A DNA stretch of 64,000 bases from JAMLHH01 sp037189845 (GCA_037189845.1 JBBCIS010000004.1:1-64000), one strand, 5' to 3'; positions 26,702 to 37,024 are shown, counted from the first letter of the stretch. Program-made: numbers and translations. Notes: generated from the letters alone by a model not told the origin.

Positions 26702-28099
26702 TTACTTCTTCCAGGCTACAATGTTGTCAATCACAAGATCATAAGGTTCTGTATGACCAACTCTTAATGCGAACATATCGCCTTCTGTTGTTCTGTTGAT
26801 ATCTGTCAAGCCTGTCAAATCCAAAGTAACCAATGCCCACTCACCATTTGTATTGATATTGCCGGTATAGCTTGCAGTACCGGATGTAGGCTTGATTAAT
26901 TTATGAGTAGTTAAATCTCCTACATTGAATGTGTGAGAAGTTGTACCATCAGATTTAAACAGCAAAAACACCAATGATTTTCCGGCAGTTCCTTTTACAT
27001 AGAAAGAAATTCGGTTGGCATCTTCTGCTAAAATAAATCCTGCATTTGCTTTAGGTGTAATAACAGCCTGATTTTGTGTTCCAATTCCAGTAGGCGCTTT
27101 GATTACCATCCCAGTAGTACCACCAAATCCCTGACCTTCTGCCTTAGTTGCATAAGAACGTATCGGGAATCTCAGATTATTTACAAAGGCATCAAAATCT
27201 TCAAAATCTGTTCCAACTGATAATAGTTTAGCATCAGTAGCCGGAGCAGCCGGGGCAGTTGTATCGACAGGCTCTATAGGACCACCGCCACATCTTTCCG
27301 GATTTGTTAACTGAACATCTTCAACTTTGTTCAACAACAATTGATTTGTAGTTCTGAATATCTGATAGATGACAACTACATCGCCTCTGCCCTCAGGAAC
27401 TACTGTACCCGCAAACTTAGAATAACCGCTGGTTCTGAGCTCAATTGTTTTACCGGTGCAGTCTTCCAGCTTTGTGCTTGCAGATTGCTTACCAACAGCA
27501 TCAGCATAAGTAGCTTTTCCTGCCTCAGCTGCAACAAACTGAACATCTTTCAATTTGATCAGCATGTTCTGATACTTGCTGCTCAATTCATCAATAGTAA
27601 TTTCCAATGGAGTTACAGTCTGGTTTCTCGGACCTTTTACTACGTAATCAGCAGCTAATGCAGCCGGAATGATTGTTACACCTCCGCTTCCATCAGACCC
27701 CGCTCCTACCTGGATCAAATTGTTATAAGCACCTACCCAAAGGCCTTTCAGCTTCACATATACTTTACGACCAAACGGATAATCAGTAAATAAATCCGGT
27801 CTTTGAATTCTAAAGCCAACACCACCGGTTTCATCCTGAATAATCAATGTCTGATAAACATTGCCTTGCTGGTCATCGCTGATAACAGTACCTGTAATGA
27901 TATAATCTTCAGTAATTTCTACCGGTTCTGTTTTATATAGATTTTTTAGTTGTTCGATTGTCAGATTGACTTCAAGATTTGGATCCTGGTCAATTACTTC
28001 AGCAGGTGAATCAAATTTATCTTTGATACAGCCTGTAAGCAACGTTGATGCTGCGATGGTAACAACAAACGATTTAAAAATAGTTGATACGGATTTCAT
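26702..28099 (-). CDS. DUF5689-domain lipoprotein
   Basis: 465 residues from the ATG at 28099; the longer frame to 28144 would overlap the receptor gene. The signal ends in Leu-Leu-Thr-Gly-Cys-Ile-Lys, a lipobox. Residues about 30-270 are a DUF5689 domain: Thr-Ile-Glu-Gln-Leu-Lys, Ile-Thr-Gly-Thr-Val-Ile-Ser-Asp, Gln-Thr-Leu-Ile-Ile-Gln-Asp, Gly-Leu-Trp-Val-Gly-Ala-Tyr, an OB-like fold common in lipoproteins paired with TonB receptors. A Pro-rich linker leads to a jelly-roll-like C-terminal domain (Gly-Thr-Asp-Phe-Glu-Asp-Phe). It is in one operon with the TonB receptor 25 bp upstream, opposite an exported EEP nuclease. It probably binds the receptor's substrate at the cell surface. Confidence 0.85.
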   Translation of the reverse strand: MKSVSTIFKSFVVTIAASTLLTGCIKDKFDSPAEVIDQDPNLEVNLTIEQLKNLYKTEPVEITEDYIITGTVISDDQQGNVYQTLIIQDETGGVGFRIQRPDLFTDYPFGRKVYVKLKGLWVGAYNNLIQVGAGSDGSGGVTIIPAALAADYVVKGPRNQTVTPLEITIDELSSKYQNMLIKLKDVQFVAAEAGKATYADAVGKQSASTKLEDCTGKTIELRTSGYSKFAGTVVPEGRGDVVVIYQIFRTTNQLLLNKVEDVQLTNPERCGGGPIEPVDTTAPAAPATDAKLLSVGTDFEDFDAFVNNLRFPIRSYATKAEGQGFGGTTGMVIKAPTGIGTQNQAVITPKANAGFILAEDANRISFYVKGTAGKSLVFLLFKSDGTTSHTFNVGDLTTHKLIKPTSGTASYTGNINTNGEWALVTLDLTGLTDINRTTEGDMFALRVGHTEPYDLVIDNIVAWKK

Positions 28100-28124
28100 T
28101 TGTATTGAAATTAAATTTTGAGTA

Positions 28125-30674
28125 TTAGAGTTTGTATGTAACATTGATGAAATAGTTCACGCCGTAAGCGTAGAAATATCTTGAAGGGAATTTATCGACA
28201 TTTGAGTTTTCAAAGTCAAATCTCAATTGCTCATATCCGCCTGTGATCAGGTTTTTGTTGTTGGTAATATTGTTTACTCCAACATTCAGATACAGATAAT
28301 GAGCTTTTTTCATCCCTTTAAAAGTTTTATCCAGTTTCCAGGAATAACCTCCGAATAAGTCGATCGTATATTGTTTTTTCAATCTTTCCTGCCTGATGAT
28401 CAGATCATACGTATCTGATGGGTGCTCTACGTACTCTACTGCAGCGACAGTTCTGCGAATAGGATTGAAATCCAGCCACATATCATCAAAATAATTCACA
28501 TTCAGGTTAACAAACCAGTATTTAGGAGAACGATAACTAAAGCCCAATGTTGCAGCAGTTTGTGGTGTTCCACCCATTTTGAAGTATTCAGAAAAAATCA
28601 ATTCATTAGAAGACAATATCTCAGAGCTGTTATCTACAGTCACTGTTGCATTTTGTCTGGAAGTATAGAAATAACGACCCATTGCAGCTGCCAGATTCAT
28701 GCTGAAACCTTTGTAGATTTTAGCTTCTACGCCTAATTCTCCACCAAAATGAATTTTATCAATATTGGTTAAAGTATAATTGACATTGTTTCTGTAATCA
28801 TCATGATAAAAAGTCATCGTCTGTGTCTGATCATTGAATTTTGTGAAATAACCTGATATTCTGGCTTTCACTTTTGGTGTATTCAACACATAACCTGACT
28901 CAACTGATGCGATTTTTTCATTATCCGGATTAGCTAAAGCAGTATTTCTTGTTCTTGGGGATACAAAAACATCATTGAAGTAAGGCGCTCTTGTAGAGTA
29001 GTTACCATTAGCATAAACATAATTTCTGCCATTGATCTTATAAGTAGCACCACCCTTTACACCATAATTCAGGAAATTTTGTTTTTCTGATTTGCCAAAA
29101 GATTCATCTTTAAACAAACCGTTTTTATTGATACCGTTCCGGTGGTAAGTCGTATAAGATAGCTCAGCCGCAAGAAATGCATCTACTTTATCCCAGCTGC
29201 CCTGAATTTGTCCCCACGCACCTGCTTTATGGAAAATCATCTCATAATCGTAACCGTATTTATCACCTTCTTTCAATATTTGATTAGGACGATTCAAATC
29301 GTTTTGATTTGCTTCTGAGCCAGGGAAATCTCTTTCTGCAAACTGGTTTAAGTTCACATAAAAATCTCCGCCTAATAAATCTCCGATTTCTTTATACAGC
29401 CTGTTTTTCAGAAACTGATAAGATAAGCCTCCTGTCAAAGTGAGGTTGTCACTCAAAGTATAGTTAGCTACAGAGTTAAAATTAGCTCTCTGAACTTTAG
29501 TAATTCTTTGCTCTACTATATATCTTGAACGTTTACCGGTCACATTATTACCTGCAATACCGTCTACATCTTTTACAGTTTCAATATTATTTCTGTTGAC
29601 ATCGAACATTCTGTCCCAGTTTACCTGAATCAGGCTCGGGTCAGCTTTGATCCTGTCGATATAAGTATTTCTCAAATCTTCATCCTGGATATAACTAGGA
29701 ATATTTCTGTAATATTCCGGTCTTGGATCGCTCACATTATACCAGTCCAGAGCAGATTGTTTTCTTATACCTGTGGTATAAGATGCAGCAGTTAAAACAT
29801 TCAGCTTATTGCTTGGGCTGTATTCATGCGTCAAAATAAATGTAGGCTGATGACTTACATTTACTCTTGAATTTCTCACTTCACCATTCTGATATCCCCA
29901 ATATGGGTTGTAATAATGAGTTCCTGCTAAACCCTGTAATTCTTTCACTGTACCTGCAGATGCCCCGGATCTTGTGGGAGCTCCAAATGCAGTCAATGCC
30001 AGTGAGTGCTTTTTATTAAACACCTTTTCAGCAGACGCAAAGTATGACCATCCATCATAGAATGTACCGGGTACATATCCTTCCTGTGCCCATCTGCGGG
30101 AAGCTGATAAGGAAAATGCCCACCCTGACTTTGTTAAGCCGGTATTGTAGGTGGCCATCAGTCTGTTTCTGTAGTTTCTGTTGGTAGCAGCATATCCTAC
30201 TCTTAGCTGTTTCCATTGCTTGGAAGCCCTGGAGTCGATGCTGAACTGCCCGCCGATTTCTCCGAAAGCCTGAGAAGTTGGTCTCAGACCGATAGAATTT
30301 TCTCTGGCACGCAAGACATCATTCAAACCACTCCATAAGAAAAATGACGAACCACCGTTGTCTAAAACATCCATTGGTACGCCATTCATGTAAGTGACAA
30401 AGTTGTCATTGTCATAACCTCTGATTTTGAATCGTGCTGCTCCCCAGTTGAAGGTCGCTGCAGAAAAAAACGGGTCTCTACCTGCCGTTAATTGCGAAGA
30501 AATTCCCTGAGAAATGTCATTGTCGTCCAATGAAATCACAGGAGCTTCATCAAAAGTAAGCTGATTTTCCAGCAACTCATCTACCGGAACCAGCTTAGTG
30601 GTGTCTGCAGCTGTCTGGGCAAAAGCGCTTGCTCCGGCAGAACATGACATCACAAAAATCAGTTGTTTGATCAT
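28125..30674 (-). CDS. TonB-dependent outer-membrane receptor
   Basis: 849 residues. Signal peptide to about 19. The plug domain (about 40-160) has Arg-Phe-Lys-Ile-Arg-Gly-Tyr-Asp-Asn-Asp-Asn-Phe-Val-Thr-Tyr-Met-Asn-Gly-Val-Pro-Met-Asp, then a 22-strand-type barrel that ends in Tyr-Phe-Ile-Asn-Val-Thr-Tyr-Lys-Leu. Unlike most Bacteroidota receptors it has no N-terminal carboxypeptidase-like domain. With the DUF5689 lipoprotein downstream and the divergent secreted nuclease-like protein, it probably imports a nucleic-acid or phosphodiester breakdown product. This substrate is inferred from gene order. Confidence 0.92.
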   Translation of the reverse strand: MIKQLIFVMSCSAGASAFAQTAADTTKLVPVDELLENQLTFDEAPVISLDDNDISQGISSQLTAGRDPFFSAATFNWGAARFKIRGYDNDNFVTYMNGVPMDVLDNGGSSFFLWSGLNDVLRARENSIGLRPTSQAFGEIGGQFSIDSRASKQWKQLRVGYAATNRNYRNRLMATYNTGLTKSGWAFSLSASRRWAQEGYVPGTFYDGWSYFASAEKVFNKKHSLALTAFGAPTRSGASAGTVKELQGLAGTHYYNPYWGYQNGEVRNSRVNVSHQPTFILTHEYSPSNKLNVLTAASYTTGIRKQSALDWYNVSDPRPEYYRNIPSYIQDEDLRNTYIDRIKADPSLIQVNWDRMFDVNRNNIETVKDVDGIAGNNVTGKRSRYIVEQRITKVQRANFNSVANYTLSDNLTLTGGLSYQFLKNRLYKEIGDLLGGDFYVNLNQFAERDFPGSEANQNDLNRPNQILKEGDKYGYDYEMIFHKAGAWGQIQGSWDKVDAFLAAELSYTTYHRNGINKNGLFKDESFGKSEKQNFLNYGVKGGATYKINGRNYVYANGNYSTRAPYFNDVFVSPRTRNTALANPDNEKIASVESGYVLNTPKVKARISGYFTKFNDQTQTMTFYHDDYRNNVNYTLTNIDKIHFGGELGVEAKIYKGFSMNLAAAMGRYFYTSRQNATVTVDNSSEILSSNELIFSEYFKMGGTPQTAATLGFSYRSPKYWFVNLNVNYFDDMWLDFNPIRRTVAAVEYVEHPSDTYDLIIRQERLKKQYTIDLFGGYSWKLDKTFKGMKKAHYLYLNVGVNNITNNKNLITGGYEQLRFDFENSNVDKFPSRYFYAYGVNYFINVTYKL

Positions 30675-30697
30675 GAAAAAAGATTACTTAATACGGA

Positions 30698-30706
30698 GCA
30701 AATCTA
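30698..30706 (-). promoter_or_regulatory. Promoter -7 box of the TonB receptor operon
   Basis: On the minus strand TAGATTTGC matches the Bacteroidota -7 consensus TAnnTTTGY fully. Transcription would start about 17 bases upstream of the receptor ATG. No good -33 TTTG was found. Confidence 0.55.
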
Positions 30707-30828
30707 AGGATATTTCAGTTGCATATTCATTAAATATCAGTGTAGCAGTTTAATTTTCAGCTAAATTTACATGAACGTCAATTTATTAGCATACTTATTG
30801 CTAATTTCATAACCGCCATAGATATTTT

Positions 30829-31866
30829 ATGAAAAACATCTTTTTATTTTCTGCATTTTTATTTTTGTCTTTTCAGGCAGCTGCCCAGCAGCAATACAGA
30901 GTAGTGACTATCGGGTTCTATAATCTGGAAAATCTTTTCGATACCATCAATGATCCGAAGATCAATGACGATGAATTTACGCCTGCCGGTGCCAAGGGTT
31001 ATAACTCAGAAGTATTTAATGATAAGCTGGACAGACTGACAGAGGTCATCTCAGAAATAGCTGTCGAACACACACCTGAAGGTCTTGCAATTTTAGGTGT
31101 GGCGGAAGTAGAAAACAGAAGTGTCTTGGAAGCATTGGTTGCTCACTCTAAAATCAAAAGCAGAAACTATCAGATCATACACCATGACTCACCGGACCTG
31201 AGAGGTGTGGATGTGGGAATGCTGTACAATCCAAAATATTTCAAGTTAAAATCCAGCGAGCCGCTGAACGTAAAATTGAATGGTGAAGAAGGAAAAGGAT
31301 TTTTCACCAGAGATGTACTTTTTGTAGAAGGTTATTTCATGGGTGAGCCACTGTTTGTATTTGTCAATCACTGGCCTTCCAGAAGAGGTGGCGAAGAAGC
31401 TTCTGCTCCTGCCAGATTTGCTGCAGCTAATGTTGTAAAGCATAAAGTCGATTCACTGAAAGCTGTCAATCCTGACTATAAGATCATCATCATGGGTGAC
31501 ATGAACGATGAACCTGTCAGTCCGAGCATCACAAAAGTCCTGGGTGCAAAAGGAAATCTGAAAGAATTGCAAAGGGGTGATATTTATAATCCATGGGTGG
31601 ATTTTTACAAAAAAGGAATAGGATCATCTGCTTTTCAGGATTCATGGGGACTATTTGACCAGGTTATGCTGACGACTGGTTTCATGAAAGATTATTCCAA
31701 AGGATATTATTTTCATAAAGCTGTCATCTTCAAAAGAGATTATATGCTGCAAAAAACAGGCAGATACAAAGGATATCCTAAGCGTACTTTTGACGGCAAC
31801 AGATATATTGGTGGCTACAGCGACCACTTCCCTACTTATCTGATCTTTGTCAAACCAATCGAGTAA
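30829..31866 (+). CDS. Exported endonuclease/exonuclease/phosphatase-family protein
   Basis: 345 residues. Signal peptide cut after Ala-Ala-Ala-Gln (about 20). All metal and catalytic motifs are present: Phe-Tyr-Asn-Leu-Glu-Asn-Leu-Phe-Asp, Val-Ala-Glu-Val-Glu-Asn-Arg, Asn-His-Trp-Pro-Ser-Arg, Ile-Met-Gly-Asp-Met-Asn-Asp-Glu-Pro, and the terminal Ser-Asp-His-Phe-Pro-Thr. This is the form seen in extracellular DNases of Bacteroidota that are encoded beside a TonB receptor and DUF5689 lipoprotein. The arrangement suggests scavenging of extracellular DNA or other phosphodiesters for phosphate or nucleosides. Confidence 0.87.
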   Translation: MKNIFLFSAFLFLSFQAAAQQQYRVVTIGFYNLENLFDTINDPKINDDEFTPAGAKGYNSEVFNDKLDRLTEVISEIAVEHTPEGLAILGVAEVENRSVLEALVAHSKIKSRNYQIIHHDSPDLRGVDVGMLYNPKYFKLKSSEPLNVKLNGEEGKGFFTRDVLFVEGYFMGEPLFVFVNHWPSRRGGEEASAPARFAAANVVKHKVDSLKAVNPDYKIIIMGDMNDEPVSPSITKVLGAKGNLKELQRGDIYNPWVDFYKKGIGSSAFQDSWGLFDQVMLTTGFMKDYSKGYYFHKAVIFKRDYMLQKTGRYKGYPKRTFDGNRYIGGYSDHFPTYLIFVKPIE

Positions 31867-31887
31867 GAAATTTATTTAAAAATATTG

Positions 31888-31924
31888 AGCGGAGATTTCT
31901 TAATGAGGTCTCCGTTTTAGTTTT
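31888..31924 (+). terminator. Probable terminator after the exported nuclease gene
   Basis: CGGAGA (31890-31895) pairs with TCTCCG (31909-31914), extendable by an A-U and a G-U pair, and is followed by TTTTAGTTTT. The loop is long (13 nt), so strength is uncertain. Confidence 0.6.
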
Positions 31925-31938
31925 CAGTATATTCAGCT

Positions 31939-33075
31939 ATGCATCAGAAAGATATCTCCATCATCGGAGCAGGAATCGGAGGCCTCACGATGGGACTTAT
32001 TTTGAAACAGTCAGGTTATCCATTCAATATTTATGAAAGAGCATCTGAGATCAAGCCTGTGGGCGCAGGTATTGTCATGGCGAACAATGCCATGCAGGTT
32101 TTCAAAAAGATGGGTATTCACCATAAAATAGAAAATGCAGGCAACCGGATATCTGTCATGAAAATTACGGATGAGCGGCTGCGCCAGATATCTGCTATAC
32201 ATCTTTCACGATTTGAAGAAAAATATGGTGTACATAATGTGGCTATACATCGCGCTGACTTGCAAAGGATTCTGGCAGAAGAAATCGGATATGAACACAT
32301 TCAGCTATCCAAATCTCTGATAGAAATCACTCAAAACGAAAAGTATATACTCTCTTTTGAAGATGGCATTTCAGCTCAGACAGATATTATCATCGGTGCT
32401 GACGGTATAAAGTCCAAAGTGAGAAAAGAGCTTTTTCCTGAAGGTACCATCAGAGAAACAGGTCAGTTTTGCTGGCGGGGAGTTTGTGATAATCTATTAG
32501 TGGAAACCTATTCTAACGAAGCATACGAATGCTGGGGAAAAGGAAAAAGATTCGGATTTGTAAAGATCAATTCCAAGCAGGTGTATTGGTATGCTGTCAT
32601 CAATGAATCTCTTTTAAAACAAAAAGAAGAAACGCTTGAAGATTTATTTAAAGAGTTTCATCCATCCATCCGGGAAATTATCCGGATTACTCCAAAAACA
32701 TCTATTCATGAGAGCTCTATCATTGATCTGAAGCCGATACATCAGTGGGCAAACAAAAACGCTTGTCTGATGGGCGATGCAGCTCATGCTACCACACCCA
32801 ATATGGGACAAGGCGCCTGCCAGGCCATAGAAGATGCTTACGTTATTGGCCAATTGCTTTCAGATGGCATGAGTGAGACTGATGCATTCAAAATGTACCA
32901 GAAACTAAGAATTTCAAAAGCTCATTCCATTGTAAATAACAGCAGGATTTTAGGTAAAATATCTCAAATGGAAAATGCTTTTGGACGAAGTATCAGGAAC
33001 CGGATCTTCAAAAATGCACCGGATGCAGCTAATTACAGACAGCTGGATAAGATTTTCAATATTGATTATTTCTGA
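31939..33075 (+). CDS. FAD-dependent monooxygenase (UbiH/PHBH type)
   Basis: 378 residues. The dinucleotide-binding motif Ile-Ile-Gly-Ala-Gly-Ile-Gly-Gly-Leu-Thr is at 8-17, the second FAD/NADPH motif Ile-Gly-Ala-Asp-Gly-Ile-Lys-Ser follows near 152, and the ribityl motif Leu-Met-Gly-Asp-Ala-Ala-His-Ala-Thr-Thr-Pro-Asn-Met-Gly-Gln-Gly is near 276. These define the class A aromatic hydroxylase fold. No substrate can be named. It is convergent with dnaE, only 34 bp from it, and follows the nuclease gene by 72 bp. Confidence 0.9.
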   Translation: MHQKDISIIGAGIGGLTMGLILKQSGYPFNIYERASEIKPVGAGIVMANNAMQVFKKMGIHHKIENAGNRISVMKITDERLRQISAIHLSRFEEKYGVHNVAIHRADLQRILAEEIGYEHIQLSKSLIEITQNEKYILSFEDGISAQTDIIIGADGIKSKVRKELFPEGTIRETGQFCWRGVCDNLLVETYSNEAYECWGKGKRFGFVKINSKQVYWYAVINESLLKQKEETLEDLFKEFHPSIREIIRITPKTSIHESSIIDLKPIHQWANKNACLMGDAAHATTPNMGQGACQAIEDAYVIGQLLSDGMSETDAFKMYQKLRISKAHSIVNNSRILGKISQMENAFGRSIRNRIFKNAPDAANYRQLDKIFNIDYF

Positions 33076-33109
33076 CAAAATATTTCTGAGCATCATTATT
33101 TCAATGCTT

Positions 33110-36100
33110 TCAGTCTGCCTCTACCAATACGACATCTTCCTCTTCTACTTTGTCATAGGTTGGAACTTTCCGGTATCTGCTGTCTTCAGGGCGAATTTTG
33201 ATAGAAAGCACTTCCAATCCATTTAAATCTTCCATCAGCTGACGGCAAAGATTGACTTTCATTGTTTTCGATCTTAATGAGATAGGAGCTCTGTCTCTGC
33301 TCGTATCTATACTGATCTGAAACGGTTTATCACCTTTATATTTTTTGGTCAGCAGCTCCAGCTGATTAACAGTCTGAGCATTTACACGATATCCGTTCAA
33401 AGCGATTTCCAGAAACCGTCCTTCTTTTTCCATGATTTCGTGCAAAAACTCAATATTGGTCACTTTGAAGTTGAAATCCGTAGACCCTCTGAATCGCGGC
33501 TTCATGGAACCAGTCACACGGATACGGTTATTTTTTTCGAAAAACGCTGCAAATTTCACATAATCTTCCCCGAAAAATCTTAGTTCCATTTCAGACAGGT
33601 GGTCTTCTACTGTCATAATTGCAAAAGGTTTTCCTTCCTGTGAGACTCTTTTACTGACTTCTTTTACAAGACAGCTAAACATGAGCGGCACTTCTATATT
33701 TTCTGCCACATCTTTTATTCTGGCATTACAGAAGTAATCCTGCTCGTACTGAAATTCGTCCAAAGGATGTCCGGATAGATAAATACCGATCACTTCTTTC
33801 TCCTTAGACAGCAATTCCATATCATCCCATGCATTCACATGCGGCACATCCGGATCTACCAGCTGGTCATCAAAACTCTCTCCGAACAATGAAGTAGCTG
33901 AGGACTCTTTCTGTTGCTTGTATAAGTTACCAAATCGAATCAGCCTATCCAGAAAGGTAGTTCCATCTTTTAATTCAGTAACATATTGTGCACGGTTAAT
34001 ATTTCCCAATGAATCAAATGCTCCTGACATAGCCAGTGTCTCCATACTGCGCTTATTGACAGCGCGGAGATTAGCTCTTTTTACAAAATCAAAAATAGAT
34101 TCATAAGGACCATTTGCTTCTCTTTCCTCAATAATCGCCTGCGCTGCTGAACCTCCCAGGCCCTTCAACGCTGACAAGGTAAAGCGGACCTCCCCCTTTT
34201 TATTGACAGCAAACTTCATATCACTCTCGTTGATATCCGGTCCAAGCACCTTTACTCCCATCCGGCGGCATTCTCCAAGGAAAAAGCTGATTTTTTCCGC
34301 ATTGCTGAAATTATTTGTCAGCAACCCTGCCATAAATTCCGCAGGGTAATTTGCTTTCAGATAGGCTGTCTGGTATGCCACAAATGCATAGCAAACAGAG
34401 TGGGATTTATTGAATGCGTAGGCAGCAAAAGCCTCCCAGTCTTTCCATATTTTTTCCAGCTTAGCCTCAGGATGACCTTTTTCTTTTGCCTGCTCTACAA
34501 ATTTAGGCTTGAGCTTATCCAGCGTTTTACGGTCTTTTTTACCCATCGCTTTCCTCAATACGTCTGCGTCACCTTTGGTAAATCCTGCCAGCTTCTGAGA
34601 CAACAACATCACCTGTTCCTGATATACCGTGATACCATAGGTATCATTCAGATATTCTTCCATCTCAGGCAAATCATATTTGATAGGCTCCCGGCCAAAC
34701 TTACGGTCAATGAAGTTCGGAATATATTCCAAAGGCCCCGGACGATATAATGCATTCATCGCTACAAGATCATCAAACTTGTCCGGCTTAAGCTCACGAA
34801 GATATTTCTGCATGCCCGGCGACTCGAACTGGAATGTACCATTTGTTTCACCACGCTGATATAATGCGAAAGTTTTCAGATCAGTCAGAGGTATATCGTC
34901 CAGATTTATATCAATGCCATGATTGGATTTTATCAGCTCTACCGCATCTTTGATGATAGATAATGTTCTGAGGCCCAGAAAGTCCATTTTAATAACTCCT
35001 GCATCTTCAATCACACTACCCTCAAACTGAGTCACCAAAAGGTTGACATCTTTAGCTTTGGCAACAGGAATGATTTCAGTCAAATCCTTGGGCGCAATAA
35101 TGATACCGGCAGCATGGATACCTGTACTTCGTATTGATCCTTCCAGCTTGACAGCTTCTCTCAATACTTCTCCCCGCAGGTCATTGCCTGCCATGATGTT
35201 GCGAAGTATTTCCAGGTTGACCCTGTCTTCCGGAGCCAGACCATACTTTTTCATAGGCCCGTCATCTGCATCCAAAGGCTTTAGCAGCAATCTGTTCAGC
35301 TCTACACCCGGCTTGTCCGGTACAAGCTTAGCCAATGCATTGGATTCAGGCAGCGGGAGATCCAGTACCCTGGCAACGTCTTTGATGCTGGATTTGGCGG
35401 CCATAGTACCATAAGTGACAATATGCGCAACCTGGCGTTCACCGTATTTTTCTACCACATAATCTATCACGCGCTGACGTCCTGTATCATCGAAGTCCGT
35501 ATCGATATCGGGCATACTCTTACGATCGGGATTCAGGAAACGCTCAAAAAGGAGATTATACTTTATCGGGTCAATATTTGTGATACCGATGCAATATGCC
35601 ACTGCCGAGCCCGCAGCCGAGCCTCTGCCCGGTCCCACATATACACCAATCTCACGACCTTTATTGATAAAATCCTGGACAATGAGAAAGTATCCTGCAA
35701 ATCCCATCGTCCTGATAGTGAAAAGCTCAAAATCGATCCGTTCTTTCACTTCCGGAGTGATTTCCCCATATCTTTTTCTGGCACCTTCATAAGTCAGATG
35801 ATATAGGTAATCATCCTGATCCTGAAATCCTGCAGGAATTTCGTAGTTAGGAAGCAGGATATCCTGCTTGAGCTTGAGCGGTTCTACCTTATCGACTATC
35901 AGCTGTGTATTATCCAACGCCTGCGGAACATCATGAAAAACATCCAGCATTTGTTTTTCTGTTTTAAAGAAAAACTGGTCATTGGCGAAAGCAAATCTTG
36001 TTCCTTTAGGAAAACCTGCTTCCTCAGAAAAATCTTTATTTGTGGGCGTACTTTGCTTTTCCCCGGTATTGATACATAACAAGATATCGTGTGCGTTAGA

Positions 36101-36796
36101 GTCCTCTTGGTCCACATAGTGTGTATCATTGGAAGCTATGATGGGAACATTATATTTTTTGGCAAATTTGAGCAAAACAGCATTCACTTTGTCCTGATCG
36201 GGAATGCCATGTCGTTGTAATTCGATATAATAATCATCACCAAAAAGATCCAGCCACCATTTGAATAAAACTTCGGCTTCCTCTTCTCCTTTACTGATAA
36301 TTGCTCTTGGTACTTCTGCTGCCAGACAACAGGTTGTAGCTATCAGACCTTCATGATATTGGAGGATCAGCTCTTTGTCTATCCGCGGATACTTACCATA
36401 CATTCCTTCTATATAGCCCAACGAACAGAGCTTTACCAGATTTTTATATCCTGTTCTGTTTTTGGCCAATAAAAGCTGGTGATATCTTTTATCCTTCTCT
36501 CCTTTTACGAACTGTCGTTTATGACGATCTTCTACCAGATAAAATTCACATCCCACAATCGGCTTGACTGCAGGCTCCATGATATCATTACCATCAGCAT
36601 CTTTGCGCCCGGACGGTTTTGTATTTTTCCATGCTTCTGCCACAAACTGGAACACGCCGTACATATTGCCATGGTCAGTGATCGCTAATGCTCTGTGACC
36701 GTCCGACTCAGCTTTTTTAAATAAGCCTTTGACGTTGGCAGCTCCATCTAATAATGAAAACTGTGTATGACAATGTAAATGAGAAAAATGCGACAT
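33110..36796 (-). CDS. dnaE: DNA polymerase III alpha subunit
   Basis: 1228 residues from ATG 36796; the two residues in front in the longer frame would need TTG. It is the replicative polymerase. The PHP domain opens with Ser-His-Leu-His-Cys-His-Thr and Thr-Asp-His-Gly-Asn-Met. The catalytic Asp pair lies in Pro-Asp-Ile-Asp-Thr-Asp-Phe-Asp (Asp430, Asp432), with Gly-Pro-Gly-Arg-Gly-Ser-Ala-Ala-Gly-Ser just before. The C-terminal part has the HhH region and an OB fold (Phe-Ala-Ile-Met-Thr-Val-Glu-Asp). DnaE type 1 length and order are normal. Monocistronic. Confidence 0.97.
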   Translation of the reverse strand: MSHFSHLHCHTQFSLLDGAANVKGLFKKAESDGHRALAITDHGNMYGVFQFVAEAWKNTKPSGRKDADGNDIMEPAVKPIVGCEFYLVEDRHKRQFVKGEKDKRYHQLLLAKNRTGYKNLVKLCSLGYIEGMYGKYPRIDKELILQYHEGLIATTCCLAAEVPRAIISKGEEEAEVLFKWWLDLFGDDYYIELQRHGIPDQDKVNAVLLKFAKKYNVPIIASNDTHYVDQEDSNAHDILLCINTGEKQSTPTNKDFSEEAGFPKGTRFAFANDQFFFKTEKQMLDVFHDVPQALDNTQLIVDKVEPLKLKQDILLPNYEIPAGFQDQDDYLYHLTYEGARKRYGEITPEVKERIDFELFTIRTMGFAGYFLIVQDFINKGREIGVYVGPGRGSAAGSAVAYCIGITNIDPIKYNLLFERFLNPDRKSMPDIDTDFDDTGRQRVIDYVVEKYGERQVAHIVTYGTMAAKSSIKDVARVLDLPLPESNALAKLVPDKPGVELNRLLLKPLDADDGPMKKYGLAPEDRVNLEILRNIMAGNDLRGEVLREAVKLEGSIRSTGIHAAGIIIAPKDLTEIIPVAKAKDVNLLVTQFEGSVIEDAGVIKMDFLGLRTLSIIKDAVELIKSNHGIDINLDDIPLTDLKTFALYQRGETNGTFQFESPGMQKYLRELKPDKFDDLVAMNALYRPGPLEYIPNFIDRKFGREPIKYDLPEMEEYLNDTYGITVYQEQVMLLSQKLAGFTKGDADVLRKAMGKKDRKTLDKLKPKFVEQAKEKGHPEAKLEKIWKDWEAFAAYAFNKSHSVCYAFVAYQTAYLKANYPAEFMAGLLTNNFSNAEKISFFLGECRRMGVKVLGPDINESDMKFAVNKKGEVRFTLSALKGLGGSAAQAIIEEREANGPYESIFDFVKRANLRAVNKRSMETLAMSGAFDSLGNINRAQYVTELKDGTTFLDRLIRFGNLYKQQKESSATSLFGESFDDQLVDPDVPHVNAWDDMELLSKEKEVIGIYLSGHPLDEFQYEQDYFCNARIKDVAENIEVPLMFSCLVKEVSKRVSQEGKPFAIMTVEDHLSEMELRFFGEDYVKFAAFFEKNNRIRVTGSMKPRFRGSTDFNFKVTNIEFLHEIMEKEGRFLEIALNGYRVNAQTVNQLELLTKKYKGDKPFQISIDTSRDRAPISLRSKTMKVNLCRQLMEDLNGLEVLSIKIRPEDSRYRKVPTYDKVEEEDVVLVEAD

Positions 36797-36827
36797 AATC
36801 AATGAATTCTAAAACAACCGTAAACCT

Positions 36828-36836
36828 TCAAATTTA
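36828..36836 (-). promoter_or_regulatory. Promoter -7 box of dnaE
   Basis: Minus strand TAAATTTGA, seven of the consensus positions of TAnnTTTG intact. It would place the transcription start about 25 bases before the ATG at 36796, which also favours that start codon. Confidence 0.5.
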
Positions 36837-37024
36837 CTGAGTTAAAAATTGAAGTCAGGAAATTCAGTCGGGATTTTTTCAACAAAAAGAAGTAACCTTT
36901 AGTGTAAAAATATTACTATGGATGATACAGGTGAAAAATATATCATTTCTATTCAGCTCAATGATCAATGGTTAATCATGAGAAACTGATGGAAATTCAA
37001 AACTGCATCCATCCGGATAGTGTT

